A stretch of 64,000 nt of DNA, taken from Telopea speciosissima. Taxonomy: Eukaryota > Streptophyta > Magnoliopsida > Proteales > Proteaceae. Location of the stretch: assembly GCF_018873765.1 (NCBI RefSeq), contig NW_025317420.1:61913-125912 (forward strand), read 5' to 3'. The position numbers and the translations under genes are program-made. Positions 24,262-36,000 of the stretch are shown piece after piece (the first letter of the stretch is position 1; every line of letters begins with the position of its first letter). The notes under the pieces are model-generated. The model did no database searches and was not told where the DNA came from. It was given only the letters and a program-made list of their open reading frames with translations.

Positions 24262-25858
24262 AAAAGAAAGATTTTTTTTTTTTTTGAAAGAGTAACAGCA
24301 GGTACGGGAGGGAAAGCATGAGAACATATATAAAAATTAAATATAATCCAAAGTTAAGACTACAGAACTTAATACAAGTCATTAGAGAAGATATAGCTAA
24401 CAAAAGGTTAAACAAATCTAAGGGCCAACCAATATGAGTGTCTTGCATTAACCATTTGGATATTTAGGGACTATTTTACCCACACCTCTATTGCTCTGTA
24501 TCCTTTTGCCATGACCTGCTATAATCTCTGCAAGATCCCTCTGGCCTTCAGTGCCAACATTTGCCCTATAATACCAAAACTCGAAGCAACATAGTGAAAA
24601 ATGGAATTATATAGTAATACAAAAGCCCATCCACTACAAGAAGTGCCCTCCTCAAAGAGCCATAATATATAAGAATTGGTTGATCCCCAGTCGGCAAGGC
24701 TCAATATTCAGCAAGGGAAATCAATAACAAGCAATCTGAAGAATTAGATAAGGTAGGAGTAGAAAAAAGCAATAGATCATAAGGTGAAGGTTGAGTATCT
24801 TGAAAAACACATCTGTTACGTTGTAACTAAATAACATACATAGTAATAGTAGAGATAGATGACAGACAATGCAAATCAGAGGTAGATTAGGGATTCAAAT
24901 AAAGCACAAATTGACGGCAAGGTTCAAGAACTCGATTTCGTCCATTCAAAAAATCAAGTTGGGCCGCGATCTCAGCGAGTTGATGTTTTTATTTTTATTT
25001 TTTTTTAACTTGAAGGCTGGTTTCAATGGGTTTTAAACCTAGTTTGGACCTGAAACTTGGTACTCAACCTATTTTAAGCCATTTAAACACAATGACACAT
25101 ATCAGATTTTGCAAAAACAAAGTCCAAATAGAAGTTTGACTTAGTGAGAAACTTGGACAAACACTTATTTTTGTTAGAAACCAGGAAAACCATTTGTTTA
25201 TGCCTAATTTCATTTAAGTAAATGTTTTTATAACATTTACTTAAGATATTATTTGTAAATAAGCAAATACCCCCTATTTGAACCAATAAAAATAGTTTTA
25301 AAAAAATCAAATTCTAAAAGGATAAAAAATAACCCCCAAGTCAAGAACAAAAACTGGATTTTAGATGGTAGGAACAATTTTTTACTTTTAAATGCTGAGA
25401 TTTTTCTTAAATCTATAAATTCCATAAATCTTAATATGTTAAAACATTGCTAAAAACCAAAAGTGCGATAAAATATTTATTTATTTTGATGTCTAAAAAA
25501 ATATTTTCATTCAAAACGATTTTGACAGCACTCGTGCACACCAAATTAGGTTGACTGAAACATAATTCCTTCAAAATAAATCAGATTTAAGCAATCTTGG
25601 TATGAGATCTCACAAGCTTGGGTCTTCAATGCTGCTGCAACTCCACCACTGACCTCAGACTCCAGTACAGTGAATATTGGTTGCTAACAGAGCGGCTCAG
25701 CTATTGATGCCGTTACTGTGATGCTTCATGACTATTCCCTTCAACCAACATTTGCATTAAATGATTGTAACTTCATTCAAACAGTTACATATTTAAGTTA
25801 TAACCTTGGGACAACATATCCTACATAAAATGGTAACATAAGTTAAGATAATAATCAC
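24262..25858. other. Gene-free, AT-rich
   Basis: No supported gene. A T14 run lies at the copia truncation point (~24272-24286). No coding similarity recognised. Confidence 0.45.
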
Positions 25859-26111
25859 TAGGGGTGTAAATGAATAGTCAAAATCCATTTTCGTATCCGT
25901 GTCCATATCCATTTAGCATTATCCGAATCCGTCCGAAAGCTAAACGGATACGAATACGGATAGGCTATAGCTATCCAAAAAGCTATATTTACATGTAAAC
26001 AGATAAAATATCCAATCCGTATCCGTATTCGTTGTCCGGAAGCTAATCGGATGTGGATGCGAATGCGAATATAGCACTATCTGAACCGAATCCGACCTGT
26101 TTACATCCGTA
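25859..26111. mobile_element. hAT-type MITE with ATCCG words
   Basis: It is 253 bp with ends TAGGGGTGTAAAT and, inverted, TACGGATGTAAAC, flanked by a perfect 8-bp target duplication ATAATCAC (25851-25858, 26112-26119). The interior is dominated by ATCCG/CGGAT words. The end sequence (TAGGGGTGTAAA) differs from the CATAGT group. Confidence 0.85.
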
Positions 26112-26377
26112 ATAATCACCAAAAGCATAGTCCATTTTTTTAATTGCCCACCACGTGGTGGGCTTCGATTGGACCATAACCAGGCCCGGTTTGCAGGAAA
26201 ATTTAATCCTACTTTTGGCACGAATGACGCAATTGTGACAGATTTCCCAGTCACTAAAATAGAAGATTCTATGGAACAACAAAAAAAAGAAAAAGGGAAA
26301 GGATTGCATTAGTCACTGATGTTCCTTGATTTCTAATCTCATAAACACTCATTCATTGATTTTACTTCTAAACTTCC
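26112..26377. promoter_or_regulatory. 5' flank of the CYP81-like gene
   Basis: The region between the MITE and the P450 start codon would hold the promoter. I see no clear TATA box in the last 100 bp. The MITE places its words within 270-520 bp of the start codon. Confidence 0.3.
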
Positions 26378-27284
26378 ATGGAGATTCAACATTTCTACTA
26401 CTGCCTACTCTTGCTAGCTCTCTTTCTCCTCTCCAAACATTTCCTCTATAGGACCAAAAATCTTCCACCTAGTGGTCCTCTAAGCTTACCCATCATCGGC
26501 CATCTCTACCTCTTCAAACAAACCACTGCATCAAGCCCTAGCAAACATTTTCGTCCGATTCGGCTCCGTCTTACTACTCCGATTCGGTTCTCGCCGTATC
26601 CTCCATGTCTCCTCGCTGGCGGTGGCACAAGAATGTCTTTCAACCAATGACATTATCTTTGCCAACCGACCTCGTCTCCTCGCCGGAAAACACCTTGGTT
26701 ACAATTACACCAGCCTAGTTTGGGCTCCTTATGGCCCTCACTGGCGCAACCTTAGACGCATGGTTAGTCTTCAAATCTTCTCTTCAAATCGTCTCCAAAT
26801 GTTCTCTAGCATTCGAGCCAATGAACTACAATACTTTATAAGAAAGCTTATAGGAAATTCATGTGAAAGAGTTGAATTGAAATCGAAAATTTTCGAGTTA
26901 AGTCTTAATCTTATGATGATGATGATAGCTGGAAAAAGGTATTATGGAAGTAATGAAGAGGAATTAGAGGAAACAAGGCAGTTTAGAGAGATTGTTAAAG
27001 AAACTTTTGCTTTGGCTGGTGCTTCTAATATTGGAGATTTTTTACCAGTTTTGAGATGGATTGGATTTAAGGGATTAGAGAAGAGATTGATGAGATTACA
27101 GCAAAAGAGAGATGGGTTTATGCAAGAATTGATTAAACAGCAAAGGATGGAAAGAATGAGTTCTTCTTCTTCTTCTTCAGATGGTTTTGGAGAGAGAAAG
27201 AAGACCTTGATAGATGTTTTGTTATCACTGCAAGAAACTGAACCAGAGTATTATACTGATGAGATCATCATAGGCATCATATTG
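26378..27284 (+). pseudogene. CYP81-like exon 1
   Basis: It starts at ATG 26378 (MEIQHFYYC) and ends at donor ATTG/GTAAGA. The frameshift near 26518 splits it into two frames; both match the family. Confidence 0.88.
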
Positions 27285-29917
27285 GTAAGATATATCTTAA
27301 TTTCTTTCTCTCTATTGTATTAATTATGGGTCTTTGTGATTGTGTTACAAGGAACCCCACATAGCTAGCTTTCTGGTTACATTTCAATTTAAGATAAGCA
27401 AGAAAAGTGATTAAAAGTGAGTCCAAAGTTAATTTAAAAAAAAAAAAAGATGCCATTTTATTAGTGAAATAAAATGGAGTTAATTTTTTAAATAGACTAT
27501 CATTTGGATTCATTTTTTAAGTTTTTGAGCCTTATCTCTTACTTGTTTTGAGGGTGAAACTTAACCAAACACATTCTTATTGTCCTCACATTTGGACCCA
27601 CTTATATGTCACTTGGCAAGTGGTAATAGATAATAACAATTTTTTATCAACCATGATGGGCTTAGTGGTATTTAGGATTAGCTAAGCTGGATAAAAAAAA
27701 AAAGTTAAAAAAATAAAAAGAAAATTACATATATACTCCCTTTACGTTGCCTAAATTAATAATAAATCCAATAAGTTTCAAAAAACCATCATGTACATTC
27801 ATTCTATTTTAAAACAAAAAATACAAAAGTAACAGTCTGTTAGAAAGTAAACGTTAAGTGATGATATGGGTTTTACTTTGGACATGAAATGATTCTTTTA
27901 TCCGTTCACCCTATCTTTAACAAACCAATCATCTTCCCCAAACTCACCAGTCGTGTCTCCAACAAAGAGGCGAACCAGCCCTGTTCCTCTGTTCTGGTGA
28001 ATTTTTTAAGTTGGGTTTCTGATTTTTTTTATCATAACAAATGGGTCCCAACGTCTTAATATTACCCATCTTCTTTTAGAAAAAAAGAAAAGAAACCATA
28101 GATTCTCAATACCACACAATTTGTGTGAACTCCCAGTGAAATGATTTTTTTTGAAATTTAAAGATCACACATGATACAGTCTCTTGCTTCTGTGAGGTTT
28201 AAGGAAGTTGTTTGCCACTTAGGGTCCATTCTAGTTGAAATGATTTTTTTTTTTTAACTTCATATTAAAATATCAAAGTGCTCAACCCAAAAGGGAAAAA
28301 AGAAAAAAGAAAAATCAAAGTGGATTTTTGATTGTGAATTTCAATTGGTGGCATGCTTTTGTGGGATGGTTTGTTAAAAGGCTTTGGTTTTGAGGAACTT
28401 TTTGCTGTAGGTCTCTCTGGTTGCTACTTTGGAAACTTTTTTAATGAATTATTTACTACTAAAAATATATTTCTAATTGATGTGGGACTTACAATTGAGG
28501 GATACCATCATTTTTTTCCCATTCTAGTGAACTTATAATTAGGGGTATTTCACAACTTGATAGAGATCAAGGACTTAAAAAACACCAATGCTACAAAGGA
28601 GTATCAAGGGCTATATCAATAGGTTGATTTTAAATGATTTATTTGTATATAGAAAATGGAAAAAAAAATCTCTACTTGTTAGTGTTTCATGCACTCACAT
28701 AAGGCACCATGAAATGACGTCTTTGCCCTTGAGTAGATATCCAGACATGCTCACCCATTGACCTAGACACTTGTATAGAGACCATGCGACCAAGTAAAGA
28801 TCTCTTGCCCATTAAAGATTTGCACGAAAACATAAAAGTGTCAAAGATTGATAAAGTAGATGTCATCTATTCATACTAGTGACTTGAGAACAAATATTGT
28901 TCTATATACAACCATTAGAATAGAAGTAGAAAAATATAGAAAATAAGATAACTCTTGGGCACTACCCATGAAGTAGGTTCAACTCAAATCTTCCAAAGAT
29001 CTGTTACTAATTATTATACCTGTCCATTCTAAGTTGGCTGTTATTATATCTTCTAGTGAATACTAATTGTTCATGGTGTGGTGTTAATCTTGAAACTTAA
29101 TTTGTGTCATTTTCCATTTCTTGACTTTGTTAAAGCAATATGGTTTGGTTGTGTTGGGCCTCCAAATCTAACCTTTGGGATGTTTTTTCAAAGATTTTGA
29201 TTTTGATGATGCGAGCAAATCTTTATAAAACTCTTCACAATAAATATTTTATGGGATATTACACTAGGGAACCTATGAGCCATATCTCCTCTTTGAGTAA
29301 CTGATCTTTTGGCCTATAAAATCTCAAAACCTAACATACTAAATTACTAACTTTCACTTTCCATCACCTATAGTTGAAAATAAGAGTATCTCCTTATTGA
29401 TAACCTCAACCACTTGTGCAATGCCCACGTTAACCCCTAAATCTTTTTAGTCAAATGATTAGTCTATGTCCAATCTTTTGTAATCTTAGCAAAAAATGAA
29501 GTTTCTTTTGACGCTTTTTTTCTATAGAATCAACTCGACTTGAAGGAGTATTATCTTGTTTTATTGTCTTGTTGTGTAAGCAAGAGAGAAAAGTGAGATT
29601 TGGACATTTTTGTGTTAGGATTTTCTAGATAAAGTTCTTGATGCGACTTTTGGTGTTCTTAAGAGATCTCCACTATAATTTCTTTTTCATTAAATTAATG
29701 GATCATTTTCAGCTTTGCCCGTGGATTTAGTATACCAAATTGGTGTGTGGACGACGTTAATTCTCTGTGTCATCCTTGCTTGACTTTGTTTTATTTCTTC
29801 GTGTTTCTTCTATGTTTCATATACAAGATTTTAAAGATGAAAGCATAACAAACTATAATCTATTAAAGAGAGACCAGAAATTTCTAACATGATTTGTAAT
29901 TGCATCTGTTCATGAAG
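27285..29917 (+). other. Intron of CYP81-like gene
   Basis: 2633 bp, AT-rich, from GTAAGA to ATGAAG. It holds a repeat at about 28685-28805 that recurs at 31085-31205, and no coding sequence that I recognise. Confidence 0.85.
28685..28805 (+). repeat. Dispersed repeat copy a
   Basis: Shares an ordered series of blocks with 31085-31205, including GAAATGA(C/T)G, 'cccattgacctagacactt' against 'cccattggcccagacgctg', and TAGAGACCATGC. Mobile origin is likely; ends are not defined. Confidence 0.6.
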
Positions 29918-30544
29918 GTATTGCTAGCAGCTGGAACAAGTACTACAGCAGAAACCATGGAATGGGCAATGTCACTTCTACTAAACCATCCAAAAGTCCT
30001 CAAAAAGGCGCAAACGGAGATCGATATCCATGTAGGACAAAATCGACTACTCGATGAATCTGATCTGGCTAATCTTCCATACCTCCATTGCATCATCAAT
30101 GAAACACTTAGAATGTACCCAGCAGGCCCTCTACTAGAACCTCATGAATCCTCAAAAGAGTGTACTGTTGGAGGTTTTAAAATCCCACGTGGCACGATGC
30201 TATTGGTGAATGAATGGGCCATACAAAATGATCCTAATTAGATATGGGTGGAACCTACAAAGTTCAAACCAGAAAGGATGGAAGGAATTGAAGGGCAAAG
30301 GGATGGGTTCAAGCTTAAGCCTTTTGGTTCAGGGAGGAGGGGTTGCCCTGGTGAGGGTGTGGCCATGCGTTTGATTGGGTTGGCCTTGGGTTCATTGATT
30401 CAATGCTTTGAGTGGGAGAGAGTTGGAGAAGAAATGGTGGACATGGAAGAAGGAACAGTAGGGCTCACCTTACCCAAAGCTCAGCCCTTGGAAGCCGAGT
30501 GTAAACCACGCCCAGACATGTTGAACATCCTTTCTCAACTTTGA
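29918..30544 (+). pseudogene. CYP81-like exon 2
   Basis: Carries helix I, ExxR, PERM and the haem-binding loop and ends at TGA 30542-30544 (NILSQL). It is interrupted by TAG at 30239-30241. Confidence 0.9.
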
Positions 30545-32043
30545 TGACTTTTCACATCTAAAGTCTAGAAGAAAAGAGAAACTTTGGATGACTGGTATTG
30601 TTTTTTGGTTATTTAATTTCACCTTTTGCTTTGTGTACCATTGGTTCTCCATATAAGAAAAGAAATAAATTAAAAATCAGGACTTAAAGTCAAAGTAATG
30701 AGGAGCTTAATTTTGATTTGGGAAAATGTTCTCTGTGGGGGTGGGGGTGGGGAATCCATGCCCACATGGTGGAGGCAAAATGACTACCTCACCCCTCATG
30801 AAAGGTGAAATTTTCACCCTCGAGATGCCAACATATAAGGTAAATTATTTCATTAATAATCCAATTTCTCTTCATCAGATCATGTTGGTTGTGGGTGTCC
30901 TTTTTTGTTTTCTCAACTAAGTACTTTGGACTGCTGATATAAGAATCCAAATCAATGGATTATGGGTCTGACCCAATCCAACAATATCAAATGATTTTCA
31001 TTTTACAGTTTGATTTGTTATTTACTATTCATTTCTGATTTTTAAAAACATGTAAAATATATTTATATTGGGAGCTTGTGTCCCCTATGCCCTCTCAAAG
31101 GGCATCGGGAAATGATGCCCCTGCCTCTGGATGGATACCTAGAGGCGCTTCTCCATTGGCCCAGACGCTGGTGTAGAGACCATGCAATCAAGTAGTGATC
31201 TCATAATACCCATTTAAATTTTTGGAGGACCAGTTTAAGTGCTTAACTGGGTGGGAACAACCCCCAACCTCTTTCAAACCCATACATTACCTGAACCTAT
31301 TTCTTGTGTGAGACTAGCTCAAATTTGAGTCAATTTATTTTTAGGCCCTAGATGCTAGGTGGCGATTTTTTCCGAGAAAAAGGACATTTCCCTCGTCAGG
31401 GGAAGAGTCATTTTTCTCACAGTAATAGTACTTTTGGTCATGCTACAAGTAATGCAATCTAATTGCATGAAAGCATACTTAAAACATAGAGGATGGACTG
31501 AATTTCATACATAACTAGAGAATGAACAAATAAGTGCAACCATATAACACACTAGCAAAGAAAGAGGAAGCATACCATACAACTATAGGAGCAATAGAAG
31601 TGTCATAGCTGAAAGAACACTCCAACATGAGCAGCTATTGGGGCATCAGATTTTTTATAAGCCCCAATGTTATACTTTTTATGTTTTCAATTTATTTTTA
31701 ATAAAAAAATAATAAAAAATAAGGATAGAGAACGTCACCTGGTTGTGCCGCCGCCCTTGCGCCTTGACACAAAATCATGAAAAATGACCGTCATACCCCT
31801 GATCATTTCCGTGGTTCCAAGTACATAGTGTAACATACTAACATCCTTCCCTTTATTTCCTTCTGACGATCATATGTATAGGGGAATCTCTTCATTAAGG
31901 GTGAAGGAAACTGTCTATCCTCAAGGAGTAGTTCAGTTGACAAGGAACCATGCCTAAGGAAACAGAGATCAAGTTTGGGTGGGCCGTGGGTTTCTTCTTA
32001 AAAAACAAAAACAAAAACAGAGGGGAAACTTTACCCTCGGTAG
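30545..32043. other. Gene-free stretch between CYP81-like gene and GGB
   Basis: Contains the second copy of the dispersed repeat (31085-31205) and one arm like the 13757-13951 fold-back (about 31719-31800). No gene recognised. Confidence 0.5.
31085..31205 (+). repeat. Dispersed repeat copy b
   Basis: Partner of 28685-28805 in the same orientation; differs by many substitutions, so old. Confidence 0.6.
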
Positions 32044-32411
32044 CGTGGTTTATAATCTCAGATTGGATCAGTCAAAATCATCCGGATTGGGTCGATATTG
32101 GCTTAGACTGATTCCAAATAATGACCAATCTTGCCAGTATTATTGTATCGCTCAATTCGATTGGATCGGCCACGGTCATTATGATTCTAAAATGGTTCGT
32201 AATCTTGGGATCAGATCGGTGAATTCACTTGGATCGGATCAATATTGACAATGATTTTCTAATTTAATTTTCATTTTCATAAATATTTAATATTTTCTGA
32301 CCAAACACAAAAACCAATCCAACAAAATCCGATTTTTTTGTATCGACATATGCCAATTTTGAATGATCTGTATCTGTATTGGATCTGTATTGGCCCTGAC
32401 TGATCCTGGTG
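32044..32411. mobile_element. MITE-like element with GATTGG/GATCGG words
   Basis: Perfect 8-bp duplication CTCGGTAG flanks it (32036-32043, 32412-32419). The interior is rich in GGATCGG/GATTGG words. The terminal inverted repeat is weak (CGTGGTTTAT against CACCAGGATC), so the boundaries rest mainly on the duplication. It ends about 330 bp upstream of the GGB TATA box. Confidence 0.55.
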
Positions 32412-32739
32412 CTCGGTAGTACCATGGTCCAAGAAGGTTTTAGTAATCAAGTTTGGAATCAGTTTCTACTAATATCGATCTGATACTAATCTGGATCGAT
32501 ACATATTGGTCTGGATTGGTCAAGTTATCCTGTTTTCTTTTTTACATTTTTACCCTTGTTCATACTGATCCATCGATATGGGATCGACCAAGAATCGATA
32601 TCAATCTCTACTAATACCAACACAAATAAGCCGACCGGCCGATCCAATACCGATTCGTCAAACCATGCGTCCGAGTGGCTGAGCCGCAGAGCTAGAGATC
32701 CTGGAACGACAAGAACAACTGTGTATCATATATGAATCG

Positions 32740-32747
32740 TATATAAA
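32740..32747 (+). promoter_or_regulatory. GGB TATA box
   Basis: TATATAAA lies 97 bp before the GGB start codon, leaving room for a 5' leader of about 65-70 bases. The leader is pyrimidine-rich (CAGTCTCTCTCGTC). Confidence 0.6.
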
Positions 32748-32843
32748 GTAGTGAGGATCGACGAACAATTTTGACTACCAGGTCTTCAGTCTCTCTCGTC
32801 ATTCCCAAGATCAGTCACTAAACCCTCTTCGTACGGCTCCGCC

Positions 32844-33026
32844 ATGGAAGATTCTGAGTGGAGTCCTTACTGTTATTCATCTTCATTCGATAAGGATCTC
32901 CATATCCGCTTCTTTCAGATGATGTGTGAAACCCTTCCTTCGGATTATGAGGGACAAGAGATCAATCGTCTCACTCTTGCCTACTTCGCTATCTCTGGCC
33001 TCGACATCCTTGGTGCCCTGGATCGG
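32844..33026 (+). CDS. GGB: GGB exon 1
   Basis: 61 codons from ATG to DR at donor GATCGG/GTACTA. Phase 0. Confidence 0.92.
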
Positions 33027-36000
33027 GTACTAAAAATGCTCTTTTTAGTCTCTGTTTACTTTTTGATTCTTTAAGAACCTGTTATTGATCTCAATTCTCA
33101 ATTGATTTCTTCTAAGTATTAATTTTATGTACTGTTTGTGAACTATATTAGAACAATTCTTAATTTTCTTTACTGTATGTGAATTATATTAGAACGTAGA
33201 AGTGAATTGGAAATAAGAGAGCGGGCAATGTGGCGCATTTAAGGGGTCGGTGGTATATGGTGTGTGTTTGTAGTAGTTATGTAGCTCTTAAGGGACGAGT
33301 GGGATGGTAATTACAAGTTTATATTTCAAAGACTTGGTTTGAACACCTTCATAATGCATGGGAAAATCCAAGTTGTGCTCTAGTTATTGTCTTTGTAAAA
33401 AGCCTTTTTACACCGCCCTAATGATCACGAAAAGGGCTTGGATCCGATTCTTGTTACTAAAGAAGCTCCATTCTAACTGACGGTGGCATAAGCAGTAGAT
33501 TTGATTCCATTCTTACATCATAGGCTTGTAAGAAACTGTCGTCTGAATTGAACCCCAACCCCCCTCTCCACCCCCCCCCCCCCAAAAAAAAAAAAAAAAA
33601 AAAATGTTTGCTATGTCCAAAGAATTATTCTTATCAACTTAACAAATAACAATTGCTCAACTAAACAAAACAAGCCCTCAAATTATCCAATATATAACTT
33701 AAACAAGTATCAAGCAAAGTACCGTTATCATCTCGCCAACTCAAAATCCTAACTTAGTTCCTAGGTAAAGAGAGTAAAATTTCAATTCTGTATTGTCTTG
33801 TATTTCTCTTAGGGCATTCCATTTTGATTTTTTTTTATTTATTTAGGTGATTAAAACATATCAGAAACATACTTAATTTATAAACCCTATGATTGATATT
33901 TTGTAAAACGGCATTATACTTCTAAATTCCATAGGTGAAGAACTGCTAAATGATCTCACTTTGCTACACTTCAATTAAAACACCCATAAATGTACATGAC
34001 AACCAGGTTTAGAGTTTCATTGTTTTGACAATGGAACTTCTATCTAGTTCATAGTTGTCAAGGCATCGCCTAGGCCCCAAGTGCCCTTTCCTAGAAGGTC
34101 TGGCGGCGCCTAGGCACTTTTTTGGTGTTGCCTTGTTTTTTTTTTTTGCCTCCACCATTGCCTTGGATTGCCTCATCGCCGTGATAATAATGTAGTCCTA
34201 GATTGCTAGAAGACCAACTAGGAGCCAATAAACCAGGATCTGTTATGAACAGGTCAAGTGAATCGGCTAGGTCAAAAATAGGTTTTTGGTTTGATTAGGG
34301 TTAGGGTTTGGTGTTAGGGTAATGTCAAGTCAAGGTAGAGGAGTCTAACAGTGAAGGTCTTGAGATGTTTTAATGGAGGGAAGTATGCTGATTTGAATTA
34401 ACAGCAATATAGGATTAGGGTTTCGGGTTTTTGAAAAGAGTAAAATAGGGGAATCCAGGGTTTAGGATGAAGGGATGGGCCTAGGGATTGGATCAAGTGT
34501 TAGAGGGGGTGTGAGGGAGGTTCAGTCCAAATATGGACAGAATCTGATGGTGGAATTAGGTTGTGAAGGTTTTAGGGTTTTGTGAAAACTGAAAACAAAG
34601 GGGAGAATGCTAGGGTTTGGGGCTATAGAGGGTTAGGAGAAGAAGTATGGGGATGGGGATGCTTCCAACTTACTTGTAATAGCCGAAAGTTACAGCTTGT
34701 TGTCGGAGGAACTAGAATACAAATTGAATCTTTTACTGAAACTAGAAAGTAGAACTTGAAGAGAACCACCCGGGCTTCACACCGCAAGGTGTCGATTGGA
34801 TCAAACACCATTCCAACTAGCCTTGATGAAACACAAATCAATCTTCAAAGAAGAAGAGAAGTTGCAGCAGCTTGCAAGAGCAAAGTTAATTTTCAAAAGT
34901 GGAGCGTGTGGTGCTCCATGTTTCTATTGCTTATATAATGGCCCAAAGGCCTTACTCATATTCACACTAGGAGTATGGACACTCCTAGCTGGCTAACACT
35001 ATTCCACCTCTCTTTCTAAATTTGTGGGAGTGTGAACCCAAAAGGAAAAATGAAAATACATTAAAAAAAATGGTGACTTAAGTCATTTAAATTGACCCAC
35101 TGATTTAAACTAGCTTTGGATCGGTTCAATTTAAAACACTAAAACATGAAAATAAACTAAGGTATAGAGCAATCCCGTATGCAACCTATGTACTCATACT
35201 TTAGGTCCATAAAAGTGACCTATTACATTGAAAACCCATGTGATCAAAGGCTCAACATGCATATAACCCAACCCTAGAATTATTCCTAATAAAACAAGCC
35301 TATTTTGGTGATGAATCTGCATCAATTCTCCCCACCTTGAAAAAATTTGTCTTCGAATTTTGTAGTGATGAGGAAAGAAACAACATGTGAGTAGCAACTT
35401 TGATGATTCCCAAACAAAACTCTAGTAATGTAGGAATGCTAGGAATAAAGTCTTCAACCCTGGGAGTTTTCTCTTCAAAGTACTGAGGTGGAATCACAAA
35501 CTCAATAGATTCTCCAATGGTAAGAATAACATTAGGGGTGGTGACAACTTCATGCGGAATGTACTTGAAGTCTTCATTAATCACGACCTCATCTGACAAT
35601 TCTGAACTATTGTGACCTTCTCATGAAAGACTTGAGGCACAAGCTCTACCTCTTCAAGAATAACATCATGAATGTCAATGACTTCTTGTGGAGTGTTCTC
35701 GACCACTACTTCATCTTCCACCATTTCAGCTCCGTCTACTTTGGTCTCTACAATGTGGACCTCTTCAAAATTTCTTCTACTAGTTGATTGATGTAGGACA
35801 ACACATCAATGTCGTTTAGGTTCTATTTTCAGTTTTAGAAAGTATATTATTTAGTTTCTAATTTCAGTTTGTTTCTTTTTTTGTTTCCTTGCTTGTTTAG
35901 AAGGCTGATTCTATAAAGCCTTAGTAGTTGCTATTTTTATGTTGCAAGTGATGCAGATTCATCACTAAATAGGGCTTGTTTCATTGGGAATAAGTCTAGG

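Larger units (their letters stand above)
26378..30544 (+). pseudogene. CYP81-like cytochrome P450, two exons, broken
   Basis: P450s of this family are ER-anchored haem monooxygenases of specialised metabolism; the substrate cannot be told. Exon 1 (26378-27284) has a membrane anchor (FYYCLLLLALFLLSKHFL), a proline-rich hinge (LPPSGPLSLPIIGHLYLF) and the WRNLRR helix-C motif. Exon 2 (29918-30544) has helix I AAGTSTTAE, helix K ETLR (~30101), a PERM motif and the haem loop FGSGRRGCPG with Cys at 30344-30346. The single intron with phase-0 GT-AG ends is typical of A-type plant P450s. Defects: one extra base near 26518 (frame returns only in the +1 frame from about 26520) and an in-frame TAG at 30239-30241 just after NDPN. 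Everything else is open, so it is a young pseudogene or carries two sequence errors. Confidence 0.9.

Noticed and set aside
32664..32700. tRNA-Ser/Leu-like text (GTCCGAGTGGCTGAG)
   Set aside because: It resembles the 5' part of such tRNAs and an A box, but no acceptor stem pairing or B box (GGTTCGAA) follows in the right distance.
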